From NCBI RefSeq assembly GCF_000445445.1, contig NZ_ASXP01000001.1, forward strand, positions 852,501 through 916,500: a DNA stretch of 64,000 bases. Reading direction: 5' to 3'. This stretch comes from Sporomusa ovata DSM 2662. GTDB taxonomy: Bacteria > Bacillota > Negativicutes > Sporomusales > Sporomusaceae. Shown here piece after piece: positions 8,846 through 17,658 of this stretch. Within the stretch, counting starts at the first letter, position 1. Every line of letters starts with the position of its first letter. Made by a program: the position numbers and the translations under genes. A model generated the notes under the pieces. The model saw only the letters and a list, made by a program, of their open reading frames with translations, was not told where the DNA came from and searched no databases.

Positions 8846-9601
8846 ATGATGACGAACTTATGGAATCGTTTGAAAAATGGCGGGCAGTTTAGTAGCCGTA
8901 CTAATGAGAATAATTGGCAATCATACTATGAAGAAGAAACTGACTATACCTGGCTCAAACGGACGGTGGCGGCTTTGGCACTTTTTGCGCTGGTGTATAG
9001 TGCTCATGTGTCAAATACCAGAATAGGGCAGGAAGTCTCTGGAGCTGTTCGCCAAATACTGGCTACGCAGACTGATTTTGCTTACTATACCGAAAGAGTG
9101 GTCGATTATGTTACGGTTCATTGGCCTAATGCGGTCAAGATGCCAGGTATTCCTGTTTTAAAGCAGGTTCAGACAACAATTTCGCGCTCTGCTGATCCTT
9201 TACGCTACATGACTAAGCCGGTTCAAGGGCAGATAATAACACAATATGGCTGGCAGACCAATCCGGCGCCAAAACCGGCGATTTGGCATGAAGGAATTGT
9301 TATTGCAGCTCCCATAGGAACAAGTGTACAGGCGGCGGCCGACGGACGAATAAAAGTTGTTACCGATAGTGCCCAGTTAGGTAAAATGCTGATTGTTGAC
9401 CACGGACAAAATGTGGAAACAATATATGGACATGTAAGCGATATTCTGGTTAAAGAAGGCGATTTAGTGAGTCAGGGTCAGGTAATGGCTCATATTGGCA
9501 AAGCTGGCTTGACTGCCGGGTCTGAATTCTATTTTGAACTACGGGAAAACGGCAAAGCCGTGGATCCGTTATCTAGAATTAAAGGTGAATCTACCCAATA
9601 A
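8846..9601 (+). CDS. spoIVFA: SpoIVFA-like M23-fold membrane protein
   Basis: A 251-residue protein with one membrane helix at about residues 36-53 and a C-terminal LytM/M23 fold (about 125-250). The metal-binding residues are degenerate: the usual HxxxD is WHEGI here and the usual HxH is EFYFEL. A scaffold role rather than a hydrolase is therefore likely, as in SpoIVFA and SpoIIQ. It directly precedes the SpoIVFB-like protease, as spoIVFA does in Bacillus, where it inhibits and anchors SpoIVFB at the forespore outer membrane. The start at ATG 8846 (or the next ATG, 8849) follows GGAGGG; an in-frame ATG at 8795 has no ribosome site. Confidence 0.82.
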   Translation: MMTNLWNRLKNGGQFSSRTNENNWQSYYEEETDYTWLKRTVAALALFALVYSAHVSNTRIGQEVSGAVRQILATQTDFAYYTERVVDYVTVHWPNAVKMPGIPVLKQVQTTISRSADPLRYMTKPVQGQIITQYGWQTNPAPKPAIWHEGIVIAAPIGTSVQAAADGRIKVVTDSAQLGKMLIVDHGQNVETIYGHVSDILVKEGDLVSQGQVMAHIGKAGLTAGSEFYFELRENGKAVDPLSRIKGESTQ

Positions 9602-9613
9602 GGGATGTGAATT

Positions 9614-10492
9614 ATGAGAGCCGGAAAGATAGCAGGCGTTGAGCTGGTAATAAATAATTGGTTTATTGGGCTCATTGCCCTATTTGCGGTCGCTGGTCTT
9701 GTGAGCAAAGTGCTGGTAGTGTTTAGTGCTGTTGTATGCCATGAAGTGGCACATCTGCTCATGGCAATCGGCTTAGGCTATAAGGTTAAACAGGTAGAGC
9801 TATTGCCTTTTGGGGCTGTGGCGCGGGTAGAGGGTCTTGCTGATGCAGGGGCGACAAGTGAACTAATGATAGCCGCCGCCGGGCCACTGGCAAGTTTGGG
9901 TCTGGCGGCTGTCTGTTATATCGGAATAAATAAGGCAGGCAACTGGCAGGATGTATGTCAGTTTTATGGTGAAGTAAATCTCATGTTGGCACTTTTTAAT
10001 TTACTACCGGCATTGCCACTGGACGGTGGGAGAATGTTACGGGCTATTTTAAGTTACCGGCGTAATTATCGTGATGCCACAGCTATTGTTGTTACTATTA
10101 GTCATGGTATTATTTGTATGCTGGTAATTTGTACAGGTGTAGGGTACTGGCTCTATAATACGATAAATTTAACGCTGTTGGTCGCAGTCGTTTTTTTGCT
10201 GCTTACTGTCCGAACTGAAAAAGATTTAGCCGGGTTTCGAGCTATGCGTATTTTAGCCAATAAAAAGGCAGGGCTGATTTCCAGACAGATAATGCCTGCC
10301 AGTCACCTTACCGCGATGGAGAGTGCAATGCTTGGTGACATTATTCGTTTGTTTGGCCCGGAGAAATACTATATTATCCATATTGTTGATCAAAATTTCA
10401 AAATATGCGGGGCTTTGACTGAGACCCAGGTATGGGAGGGGTTAATTAAAAAGGGGATAAAGTCTAGAATCAGTGAACTCGTTTCAGCATAG
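9614..10492 (+). CDS. spoIVFB: SpoIVFB-like site-2 (M50) metalloprotease
   Basis: A 292-residue polytopic membrane protease. Zinc ligands HEVAH near residues 44-48 and the downstream NLLPALPLDGGRML near 130 are the two M50 signatures. A cytoplasmic C-terminal domain follows after about residue 200 and resembles the CBS-like tail of SpoIVFB. In Bacillus the enzyme cuts pro-sigma-K in the mother cell; the same role is inferred here from position between the SpoIVFA-like gene and the rplU-obg cluster. It lies 12 bp downstream of spoIVFA. Confidence 0.88.
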   Translation: MRAGKIAGVELVINNWFIGLIALFAVAGLVSKVLVVFSAVVCHEVAHLLMAIGLGYKVKQVELLPFGAVARVEGLADAGATSELMIAAAGPLASLGLAAVCYIGINKAGNWQDVCQFYGEVNLMLALFNLLPALPLDGGRMLRAILSYRRNYRDATAIVVTISHGIICMLVICTGVGYWLYNTINLTLLVAVVFLLLTVRTEKDLAGFRAMRILANKKAGLISRQIMPASHLTAMESAMLGDIIRLFGPEKYYIIHIVDQNFKICGALTETQVWEGLIKKGIKSRISELVSA

Positions 10493-10588
10493 CTGAAAAA
10501 AATCAGTACTATCTGGAAAAAATAAGTCTTGATATTTCCACCCAAAAAATACATAATAAATTTTATAGCTATAAATATGGAGGTACAT

Positions 10589-12451
10589 ATGCAGCCTATA
10601 GATCCTGTCAGCCCTGCTATTTTAAGCAAAGTGATAAAGCCGGCACGCTACACCGGATATGAGTGGAACAGTGTGACCAAAGACCCTAAAGCCGATTTAG
10701 TCAGTTTTGTGCTGGCTATGCCTGATGTTTATGAAGTTGGCATGTCCAACCTGGGGCTTAAAATATTGTATCAGATATTAAATAACCGTCAAGATACCTT
10801 CGCTGAGCGTGTTTATGCTCCCTGGGTAGATATGGAAGCCGAGATGAGAGCCGCTAATATTAAATTATATACCCTGGAAACCAAACGGCCTGTTATTGAA
10901 TGTGATATTATCGGTTTTTCTTTGCAGTATGAGTTGAGCTACAGTAATGTGCTCAATATGCTTGATTTAGCCGGTATTCCGGTAGTGGCAGCGAAGCGTG
11001 ATGAGAATCAGCCGCTAGTGGTATGCGGTGGGCCTTGCGCCTTTAATGCGGAACCTATGGCGGATTTTGTTGACTTCTTTATCCTCGGTGAGGGCGAAGA
11101 GGTAATGGGTGAGGTTGCTGCTGCTATTGCTGCGTGGAAACAGGCAGGCAAACCAGGCGGCAAAAACGCCCTATTACAAAAGCTTGCAATATTTGACGGC
11201 ATATATGTTCCGGGTTTTTATAAAGAAGAGTACAATGCAGCTGGACAGGTCAGCGCCTTACGGCCACTGGTGCCGGAAGCTAAACCTGTTATTGTCAAAC
11301 GGTTAGTAAAAGATCTGGATCAAGTGACATTTGCTACTAAGCCCATTGTGCCATTTATTGAAATTGTGCATGATCGTATTATGCTGGAACTATTTCGTGG
11401 CTGTACGCGGGGGTGCCGGTTCTGTCAGGCCGGGGTGCTTTATCGCCCTGTACGGGAACGCAAAATGGAGACACTGATTAACCATGTCCAGGAACTTGTG
11501 GAAAATACCGGTTATAACGAAGTTTCGCTGGTGTCATTGAGTTCAGCGGACTATTCTTGTCTAAGCCCGTTAATCACGGAGTTAGTTACCCGCTTTAAGC
11601 AGCAGGGGGTAAGTGTGTCGCTGCCTTCACTTAGGGTTGACAGTTTTTCCATTGAATTGGCAAAACAAGTGCAGCAAGTGAGAAAGAGTGGTTTGACTTT
11701 TGCACCTGAGGCCGGAACGCAGCGTTTGCGGGATGTAATTAATAAAGGCGTTACTGAGGAAAATCTTATCGAAGCAGTAAGTGCTGCTTTTTTGGCCGGC
11801 TGGTCAACCATAAAACTTTACTTTATGATTGGATTGCCCACCGAGACTGATGAAGATATAGCCGGAATTGCCAGGCTCGCCCAGAAAGTTGCAGATCTAT
11901 ATAAACAGATAAAAGGCCGAAGAGGTGCCAGGGTGACTGTCAGCGTGTCTTCCTTTGTTCCCAAGCCGCATACTGCTTTCCAATGGTTTGGACAAAACTC
12001 GGTCGAGGAAATTGAACGCAAGCAAAGATTGTTACGGTCACTAATTAAAGACCGTAGTATCTCACTCAGTTGGCATGATGCGCGGACAAGCTATCTTGAA
12101 GGTGTATTTGCCCGTGGCGACAGACGTCTGGGGAAGGTGTTACTTCAGGCGTGGCAGCAGGGGGCGAAGTTTGATGGCTGGTCTGAACATTTTAAGTATA
12201 CTGTTTGGATGGAGGCTTTTGCCGCTGCAGGCATTGACCCCGATTTTTATGCCAGGTGTGACCGGGAGATTACTGAATTTTTACCCTGGGAGCATTTATC
12301 CTCAGGGGTGGACAAGTCTTTTCTGGCGAAAGAATGGCTCTCTGCACAGCAAGAGTCCCTCACTGCTGATTGTCGTCATAAACACTGCGGTGCCTGTGGC
12401 GTTTGCCAGGCTCTTGATGCTAACGTTGTTGATTGGGGGCAGAAGAAATAA
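10589..12451 (+). CDS. B12-binding-domain radical SAM protein, TIGR03960 type
   Basis: A 620-residue radical SAM protein with an N-terminal cobalamin-binding-like region and the iron-sulphur motif CTRGCRFC near residues 271-278, followed by the SAM domain. The C-terminus has a cysteine/histidine cluster (CRHKHCGACGVC) that may bind another metal. The family nearly always precedes a TIGR03936 protein and RNase G in clostridia, exactly as here. Its substrate is not known; an RNA or ribosome-linked modification has been a natural guess from context. I choose ATG 10589 because GGAGGT lies 4 bases upstream; an in-frame ATG at 10529 has no ribosome site. Confidence 0.9.
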   Translation: MQPIDPVSPAILSKVIKPARYTGYEWNSVTKDPKADLVSFVLAMPDVYEVGMSNLGLKILYQILNNRQDTFAERVYAPWVDMEAEMRAANIKLYTLETKRPVIECDIIGFSLQYELSYSNVLNMLDLAGIPVVAAKRDENQPLVVCGGPCAFNAEPMADFVDFFILGEGEEVMGEVAAAIAAWKQAGKPGGKNALLQKLAIFDGIYVPGFYKEEYNAAGQVSALRPLVPEAKPVIVKRLVKDLDQVTFATKPIVPFIEIVHDRIMLELFRGCTRGCRFCQAGVLYRPVRERKMETLINHVQELVENTGYNEVSLVSLSSADYSCLSPLITELVTRFKQQGVSVSLPSLRVDSFSIELAKQVQQVRKSGLTFAPEAGTQRLRDVINKGVTEENLIEAVSAAFLAGWSTIKLYFMIGLPTETDEDIAGIARLAQKVADLYKQIKGRRGARVTVSVSSFVPKPHTAFQWFGQNSVEEIERKQRLLRSLIKDRSISLSWHDARTSYLEGVFARGDRRLGKVLLQAWQQGAKFDGWSEHFKYTVWMEAFAAAGIDPDFYARCDREITEFLPWEHLSSGVDKSFLAKEWLSAQQESLTADCRHKHCGACGVCQALDANVVDWGQKK

Positions 12452-13158
12452 TGGCAAAATTACGGCTTAAGATAACCAAAGGAAATCCAATTCGCTTTGT
12501 TTCTCATTTGGATTTTGCCGGCACAATTGAGCGGGCTGTGCGTCGTGCCAAATTGCCGGCAGCCTATTCGGAAGGCTTTAACCCTCATATGAAGTTAGCT
12601 TTTGCTTCGGCGTTGGCAGTAGGAGTAACCAGTGAGGCTGAATATCTTGATCTTGAACTGACCGAAGCAATAGATATTGCTTTGCTGGATGCCAGGCTTA
12701 CACCACAGTTACCTGCTGGAATTGAACTTAAAGCGGCAAAATATGTGGAGCAGCCTAGCAAAGCCTTGATGGCGGTTGTTAACCTGGCCACTTATGATAT
12801 TATCGGTTCACTAGCTCCGGGTGCGGTTTGGGATGCCGTGGAGGCCAGCATAGATAATTTTAATCGTGAAGTTGAAGTGATTTATGTCAAACAAACCCCT
12901 AAAGGTCGTCGGGAAATCGATATTAAAGAATATCTGACCGAGCCGGTAGTTGTTAAACCACTTCTTTCTAATCAGCAAAAACTGACCCTAAACCTGGCGA
13001 TAAAAATTACGCCCGGTGGCAGTGTTAAGCCAGTTGAGGTGCTTACTGTGCTAACAGATACCTATGGTTTGCCTGTTGATAAAGACGCGGCGTTAATTAA
13101 TCGTATTGGGCTGTTTGTGACTAACGGTAAAGTATGGAGATCACCGATTGAATTGTAG
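12451..13158 (+). CDS. TIGR03936/DUF2344 family protein
   Basis: A 235-residue protein that opens with KLRLKITKGNPIRFVSHLDFAGTIERA, the signature of DUF2344. The family is the constant partner of the TIGR03960 radical SAM protein and is fused to it in some genomes. The ATG shares its A with the stop codon of the preceding gene (TAATG), so the two are made together. The function is unknown; it probably supports the radical SAM enzyme. Confidence 0.88.
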   Translation: MAKLRLKITKGNPIRFVSHLDFAGTIERAVRRAKLPAAYSEGFNPHMKLAFASALAVGVTSEAEYLDLELTEAIDIALLDARLTPQLPAGIELKAAKYVEQPSKALMAVVNLATYDIIGSLAPGAVWDAVEASIDNFNREVEVIYVKQTPKGRREIDIKEYLTEPVVVKPLLSNQQKLTLNLAIKITPGGSVKPVEVLTVLTDTYGLPVDKDAALINRIGLFVTNGKVWRSPIEL

Positions 13159-13191
13159 ACAATGACAGATAAAAAACAGAAGGAACGAACT

Positions 13192-14628
13192 ATGAATAAA
13201 AGGATAATTGCCAGCGTTATGCCGGAAGAAACTCGAGTTGCACTCCTGGAAGACGATGAACTCATGGAAATCTCGGTGGAACGCAGCGAGAGCGGGCACT
13301 TAGTTGGAAATATTTATAAAGGCCGGGTTAAAAATGTCCTTCCAGGTATGCAAGCTGCTTTTGTTGATATTGGACGAGATAAAAATGCTTTTTTATATAT
13401 GGGAGATGCCGGTCGTCAGGCTGCCAGTCAGCATTTGACTATTGGCCAGGATGTATTGGTGCAAATTGCTAAAGATCCTATGGGTGATAAGGGACCAAGA
13501 GCCACTATTAGTCTGACACTGCCTGGACGGTATATTGTACTCATGCCATCTGTCGATTATATTGGCATTTCGCGCCGTATTGAATCTGAACCAGAGCGAG
13601 AACGTTTGCGTCAGATTGCAGAGAAAATCCGGCCAGAAGGTATGGGGGTTATTGTTAGGACAGTAGCCCAGGATAAAAGTCAGGATGACCTTATGAAAGA
13701 TATGGCCTATCTAGCCAGCATGTGGTCAGCTTTGAGCGCCAGGGCCAAACGGAGCAATGCGCCTGCGCTTATTTATAAGGATGCTGATCTTGTGGTACGG
13801 ATTGTTCGTGACTATTTTACCAGTGATGTGAATGAATTTGTTATTGATAGTCAGGAAGCATATAACAGGGTTGTTGATTTACTGCAATATATATCACCAG
13901 AGTTAATTGACTCGGTAACACTCTATGAGCCAACCGCTAAGGACAGCGATATATTCAGGTGGTTCAATCTTGAGGATAGCCTGGAAAGTCTGCGCGAACG
14001 GCGGGTTGAACTGAAATGTGGCGGCTATATTGTCATTGATTATACAGAAGCCATGACAGTTATTGATGTTAATACTGGTAAGTTTGTTGGTAATACCAAT
14101 CTGTCAGAGACTGTATTTCAGACTAATTGGGAGGCCATTGCCGAAATCGCCAGACAGCTTAGGTTAAGGGATATTGGCGGTATTATTATCATTGATTTTA
14201 TTGATATGGATAAAGCGCAGCAACGCTCAGCGGTACTTTCCGGACTAGAACTAGAGTTGAAAAAGGATCGCACTAAAACAAACGTATTAGGTATTACTAG
14301 TCTGGGGTTAGTAGAAATGACACGGAAAAAGGCCAGGCAGAACCTTACAAACATGTTATACAGTCCCTGCCCGCACTGTAGGGGAAAGGGCCGTATTAAA
14401 TCACCGGAAACCGTGGCAATAGACATTAAGCGGGAATTGAGAAAATTAAATAAACGCTCCCGCTCAGGAGGACGGCTGCTATTACAAGTTCATCCTCAGG
14501 TAGCTGATTATCTAAGCAGGCAGGAAGAACTCAAATGTCTAGAACGGGAAACAGCCAGAACAATTGTAGTAGAAGCAGTTGCCAATATTAGTCCGGAGAG
14601 ATTTTCTCTGCTGTGGAAACCTGATTGA
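13192..14628 (+). CDS. rng: Ribonuclease G/E family endoribonuclease
   Basis: A 478-residue enzyme: S1 domain at about 35-115, RNase H-like and 5'-sensor regions, then the DNase I-like catalytic part. Catalytic aspartates lie in VIDVNTGKF near 290 and IIIIDFIDM near 335, and the zinc-link CPHC near 393. It cuts single-stranded RNA with a preference for 5'-monophosphate ends and matures rRNA. There is no C-terminal RNase E-type scaffold tail, so RNase G fits better. ATG 13192 is preferred since AAGGA lies upstream; an ATG at 13162 would add ten residues. Its last codons overlap the rplU promoter. Confidence 0.92.
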   Translation: MNKRIIASVMPEETRVALLEDDELMEISVERSESGHLVGNIYKGRVKNVLPGMQAAFVDIGRDKNAFLYMGDAGRQAASQHLTIGQDVLVQIAKDPMGDKGPRATISLTLPGRYIVLMPSVDYIGISRRIESEPERERLRQIAEKIRPEGMGVIVRTVAQDKSQDDLMKDMAYLASMWSALSARAKRSNAPALIYKDADLVVRIVRDYFTSDVNEFVIDSQEAYNRVVDLLQYISPELIDSVTLYEPTAKDSDIFRWFNLEDSLESLRERRVELKCGGYIVIDYTEAMTVIDVNTGKFVGNTNLSETVFQTNWEAIAEIARQLRLRDIGGIIIIDFIDMDKAQQRSAVLSGLELELKKDRTKTNVLGITSLGLVEMTRKKARQNLTNMLYSPCPHCRGKGRIKSPETVAIDIKRELRKLNKRSRSGGRLLLQVHPQVADYLSRQEELKCLERETARTIVVEAVANISPERFSLLWKPD

Positions 14629-14653
14629 CAAACTATGATCAGTATGGTAAAAT
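14625..14653 (+). promoter_or_regulatory. Promoter of the rplU-prp-rpmA operon
   Basis: TTGACA at 14625-14630 and TAAAAT at 14648-14653 with a 17-bp spacer, the -10 preceded by TGG. The -35 box overlaps the rng stop codon. Initiation near 14660 would make the whole L21 leader part of the mRNA. Confidence 0.82.
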
Positions 14654-14656
14654 TTC

Positions 14657-14725
14657 ATGAAGTAGGCGTTTGCCTACTCTAACCGCGCGGAGAGGTTCTT
14701 TTAAACACTTGGAGCACTTGAAAAT
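14657..14725 (+). ncRNA. Ribosomal protein L21 leader
   Basis: The 5' untranslated region has a hairpin AGTAGGC-GTTT-GCCTACT and then AACC-GCGCGGAGA-GGTT, with the AACCGC/GAGGTTC arrangement I know from the L21 leader RNA of Firmicutes (Rfam L21_leader). Such leaders bind L21 and repress rplU-prp-rpmA. It begins at the predicted transcript start. A covariance-model search would settle its exact ends. Confidence 0.72.
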
Positions 14726-14807
14726 GCAGTCATAGATTACATTTTTGTAAACCGTTCCAGTGTACCGAATCTGGCGAGTCCTTATATGGGGGAGGTGCAA
14801 GTTTATA

Positions 14808-15119
14808 ATGTATGCTATTATTGAAACAGGTGGTAAACAGTATCGCGTTACTGAAGGTGATGTGCTCACAATTGAGAAAATTGAAGTAACGGAAGGTCAA
14901 ACTGTTGACTTTGACCGCGTTTTGACTGTTGTAAAAGACGGTGAAGTAGTTATTGGCAAACCGCTGGTAGCTAATGCAAAAGTTACTGCTGAAGTAGTAG
15001 CCCATGGTAAAGGTAAAAAGATTTTGGTTTTCAAATACAAAGCCAAAGCCAATTACCGTCGTCGCCAGGGTCATCGTCAACCGTTCACTAAAGTCCGTAT
15101 TGAAAAGATTCATGCCTAA
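14808..15119 (+). CDS. rplU: 50S ribosomal protein L21
   Basis: 103 residues, the standard length, starting MYAIIETGGKQYRV and containing the C-terminal FKYKAKANYRRRQGHRQPFT rRNA-binding segment. GGGGGAGGTG lies upstream of ATG 14808. It is likely autoregulated through the leader RNA before it. Confidence 0.98.
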   Translation: MYAIIETGGKQYRVTEGDVLTIEKIEVTEGQTVDFDRVLTVVKDGEVVIGKPLVANAKVTAEVVAHGKGKKILVFKYKAKANYRRRQGHRQPFTKVRIEKIHA

Positions 15120-15128
15120 GGACAGAAA

Positions 15129-15449
15129 ATGATTACGGTTACATTGGTTCGTGATAAAAACAAGGCAATTACTGGTTTTGCCATTAGCGGTCATGCCAAG
15201 ACGGCACCACATGGACAGGACATTGTATGTGCCGGTATATCTGCGCTTGCTCAGTCAGCCATTATGGGAATTGAACGCCATTTGGGGCGGGATATTGACT
15301 TTGGGCAGGATGATGACGGTATTACGATGAGACTTATAGGTCAACCAGACAGTCTTACAGGTGCAATTCTTGAAACAATGCTGCTGGGGCTAAACGAAAT
15401 AGCCAAACTATACCCTAAGAGTGTTCGTATTACTGATCACAGGAGGTGA
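15129..15449 (+). CDS. prp: Prp cysteine protease for L27 N-terminus
   Basis: A 106-residue protein of the YsxB/Prp family. The catalytic dyad is visible: His22 in SGHA and Cys34 in DIVCAG, the same positions reported for the Staphylococcus aureus enzyme. Prp removes the N-terminal extension of ribosomal protein L27 after a phenylalanine. The next gene encodes exactly such an extended L27. The gene sits between rplU and rpmA as in other Firmicutes. Confidence 0.95.
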   Translation: MITVTLVRDKNKAITGFAISGHAKTAPHGQDIVCAGISALAQSAIMGIERHLGRDIDFGQDDDGITMRLIGQPDSLTGAILETMLLGLNEIAKLYPKSVRITDHRR

Positions 15450-15456
15450 AAGCAAG

Positions 15457-15765
15457 ATGGGAAATTTCAAACTGAATTCTTTTGACTTACAGTTGTTTGC
15501 TCATAAAAAAGGTGTGGGTAGCTCCCGCAATGGTCGCGATAGTGAGGCCCAACGCCTGGGCGTTAAGCGTCATGCCGGTGAAGTTGTTACTGCAGGCAGC
15601 ATTTTGGTGCGCCAGCGTGGTACCCATTTCCATCCTGGTAATAACGTCGGCATTGGTTCAGATGATACCTTATTTGCCAAAGTCCCTGGCAAGGTCGCTT
15701 TCGAGCGTAAAGGACGTTATGACAGGCAAATTAGTGTATATCCTGCAGCTGAAGAAGCTATTTAA
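15457..15765 (+). CDS. rpmA: 50S ribosomal protein L27 with cleavable N-terminal extension
   Basis: 102 residues. The first 14 (MGNFKLNSFDLQLF) are the Firmicute-type extension and mature L27 starts AHKKGVGSSRNGRD, so Prp would cut after Phe14. The mature N-terminus reaches the peptidyl transferase centre, which makes the processing essential in S. aureus. AGGAGGTG precedes ATG 15457. Confidence 0.97.
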   Translation: MGNFKLNSFDLQLFAHKKGVGSSRNGRDSEAQRLGVKRHAGEVVTAGSILVRQRGTHFHPGNNVGIGSDDTLFAKVPGKVAFERKGRYDRQISVYPAAEEAI

Positions 15766-15970
15766 AGAAACGGCTTGTGCCAAGCCTTGGCGAACGTGAC
15801 AGCCGGTCTTGATCCTATTTTTAAGAAAGTAAATCTTTCTGTTGGGGGATAAGGGGCTTGTGCAAAGTCCTTTAGGACGCCGGCAGAAGCCTTAGTCGTT
15901 CAATTCAGGGAAAGTTAACCTTTCTATCTGGATAAGAAAACCTGCGGCCCATAAAGCCGCAGGTTTTTTA
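15766..15970 (+). ncRNA. Candidate structured RNA between rpmA and spo0B-like gene
   Basis: This 300-bp gap before 16066 has no gene. Nested pairings can be drawn: GAACGtGAC 15792-15800 with GTCGTTC 15895-15901, GCCGG 15802-15806 with CCGGC 15880-15884, AGAAAG 15824-15829 with CTTTCT 15835-15840, and a small hairpin GTCC-TTTA-GGAC at 15867-15878. A strong terminator ends it. The long irregular hairpin with a central bubble is reminiscent of 6S RNA, but I cannot show homology; it may simply be a folded rpmA 3' untranslated region. Confidence 0.4.
15939..15970 (+). terminator. Strong terminator downstream of rpmA
   Basis: AACCTGCGGC (15939-15948) pairs perfectly with GCCGCAGGTT (15956-15965) around a 7-base loop and is followed by TTTTT. 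It ends the L21 operon or the candidate RNA. Confidence 0.93.
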
Positions 15971-16065
15971 AATTAATTTCACTGAAAATGTCGAAATCAG
16001 ACAGGTATTTAGGCTAATGGGAGCGAAAGATATACCATTCTGCAACATGTTGGAAGGATGATAGT

Positions 16066-16281
16066 ATGATAAGCACGCCATGTTCTGAAGTTGCATCATG
16101 TCCGGACGTAATGAATTTACTTCGCATTCAGCGTCATGATTTTTTAAATCACCTGCAGGTTATTCATGCTATGATTCAATTGGGGCGTAACGAAAAGGCG
16201 CTGCAATATATCGAGAATTTGGCACATGATCCTGAGATGATATCAAATGTGCTCGCAACATACAAAAACGAGTGTATATAA
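16066..16281 (+). CDS. Short Spo0B-like phosphotransfer protein (helical hairpin only)
   Basis: 71 residues. RHDFLNHLQVIHAMIQLGRNEKALQYI at about 23-49 matches the first helix and turn of the Spo0B/SPOB_a four-helix-bundle domain, with the histidine at position 24 as the likely phosphorylation site. Full-length Spo0B in Bacillus is about 190 residues and has a C-terminal ATPase-like domain, absent here. The position between rpmA and obg is exactly that of spo0B, the phosphotransferase between Spo0F and Spo0A. AAGGATG lies upstream of the ATG. It could be a minimal functional form or a decayed gene; no frame that continues the domain is apparent downstream. Confidence 0.72.
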   Translation: MISTPCSEVASCPDVMNLLRIQRHDFLNHLQVIHAMIQLGRNEKALQYIENLAHDPEMISNVLATYKNECI

Positions 16282-16378
16282 CTATCTATGACTTTGTGGC
16301 TTAGTGTTTTTTAGCTAATGTTAGGGTAAAAATGAGCGTAAAAGCGCATATTACATATAAAAATGCAAGGGGATTTTA

Positions 16379-17650
16379 ATGTTTATTGACAGAGCTAAAA
16401 TTACTGTTAAGGCCGGTAACGGCGGTAATGGTATGTCCAGTTTCCGGCGGGAAAAATTTGTTCCTAACGGTGGACCAAGTGGCGGCGATGGCGGCCGTGG
16501 TGCCAATGTAGTACTGATTGGGGATTCTAATCTGAATACGTTGCTTGATTTTCGTTACAAGCGTATATTTAAGGCTGATAATGGGGCTAACGGCCAATCC
16601 AGCAACATGCATGGCCGGGGAGCGGAAGATCTCTTGATTAAAGTTCCGCCAGGTACTATTATTAAAGATGAAGCCACTGGGCAAGTACTTGGTGATATTA
16701 CAGAAATAGGTCAAACCATAGTAGTTGCCAAAGGCGGCCGGGGTGGACGCGGCAATGCCCGTTTCGTCAATAGTGTCCATCGGGCACCAACTTTTGCGGA
16801 ACTTGGTGAACCAGGAGCAGAACGTTCACTTATGCTGGAACTTAAGCTGCTTGCTGATGTTGGCCTCGTAGGTTATCCAAGTGTAGGAAAATCGAGCATC
16901 TTAGCAAAGGTATCAGCAGCTAAGCCAGATATTGCCGCTTATCATTTCACGACATTATCACCGGTACTGGGGGTTGTTAGTATTGGTGAGGGCCAGAATT
17001 TTGTCTTGGCAGACATCCCGGGGCTGATTGAAGGTGCACATGAGGGCGTGGGGCTTGGGCATGATTTTCTGCGCCATGTTGAACGTACCAAAGTACTTAT
17101 TCATGTACTTGATGTGTCAGGGCTGGAAGGCCGTGATCCTATTGATGACTTTCATAAGATCAACAATGAACTCAAGTTATATAACGAAAAGCTGTTCAAG
17201 CGGCCGCAAATTGTTGCGGCTAACAAAATGGACTTGCCGGAAGCGCAGGAAAATTATGAGCGGGTAGCTAACTATATGGCTGAACTCGGTCATGAGATTT
17301 ATCCTATTTCGGCCGCTACCGGTGATGGTCTGACTGCTTTAATGCAGCGGGCAGCACAGCTTTTGGCTGACTATGTGGAAGAACCCGAAGAAATTGAAGA
17401 GGCTAAGATATATGAAGCTAAACCTGAAGATGCTTTTTCTGTCAGAAGAGATGAGGATGGTGCCTTTGTCGTCGAAGGCGCCGGGATTGAGAAATTAGTG
17501 GCAATGACACGTTTTGATGACGAGGAAGGTGTACTTCGTTTCCAAGCCATTTGGCGGCGAATTGGAATTGATGAAGAACTCCGAGCACGTGGCATCAAAG
17601 AAGGTGAGACTGTCCGCATTCGCGATATGGAATTTGAGTTTAGACCATAG
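16379..17650 (+). CDS. obg: GTPase Obg/CgtA
   Basis: 423 residues in three domains: glycine-rich Obg fold (1-158), G domain with GYPSVGKSS near 165, DIPGLIEG near 212 and NKMD near 282, and the C-terminal OCT domain (about 345-423). It acts in late 50S subunit assembly and stress/sporulation signalling. AAGGGGA lies a few bases before the ATG. Placement after a Spo0B-like gene matches the Bacillus spo0B-obg operon. Confidence 0.97.
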   Translation: MFIDRAKITVKAGNGGNGMSSFRREKFVPNGGPSGGDGGRGANVVLIGDSNLNTLLDFRYKRIFKADNGANGQSSNMHGRGAEDLLIKVPPGTIIKDEATGQVLGDITEIGQTIVVAKGGRGGRGNARFVNSVHRAPTFAELGEPGAERSLMLELKLLADVGLVGYPSVGKSSILAKVSAAKPDIAAYHFTTLSPVLGVVSIGEGQNFVLADIPGLIEGAHEGVGLGHDFLRHVERTKVLIHVLDVSGLEGRDPIDDFHKINNELKLYNEKLFKRPQIVAANKMDLPEAQENYERVANYMAELGHEIYPISAATGDGLTALMQRAAQLLADYVEEPEEIEEAKIYEAKPEDAFSVRRDEDGAFVVEGAGIEKLVAMTRFDDEEGVLRFQAIWRRIGIDEELRARGIKEGETVRIRDMEFEFRP

Positions 17651-17658
17651 GAGGTACT

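Noticed and set aside
12075..12470. 131-codon frame at the end of the radical SAM gene
   Set aside because: It is an out-of-frame shadow; the radical SAM frame with its cysteine motifs is clear.
15482..15799. 105-codon frame overlapping rpmA
   Set aside because: It is a shadow of rpmA in another frame, without a recognisable domain.
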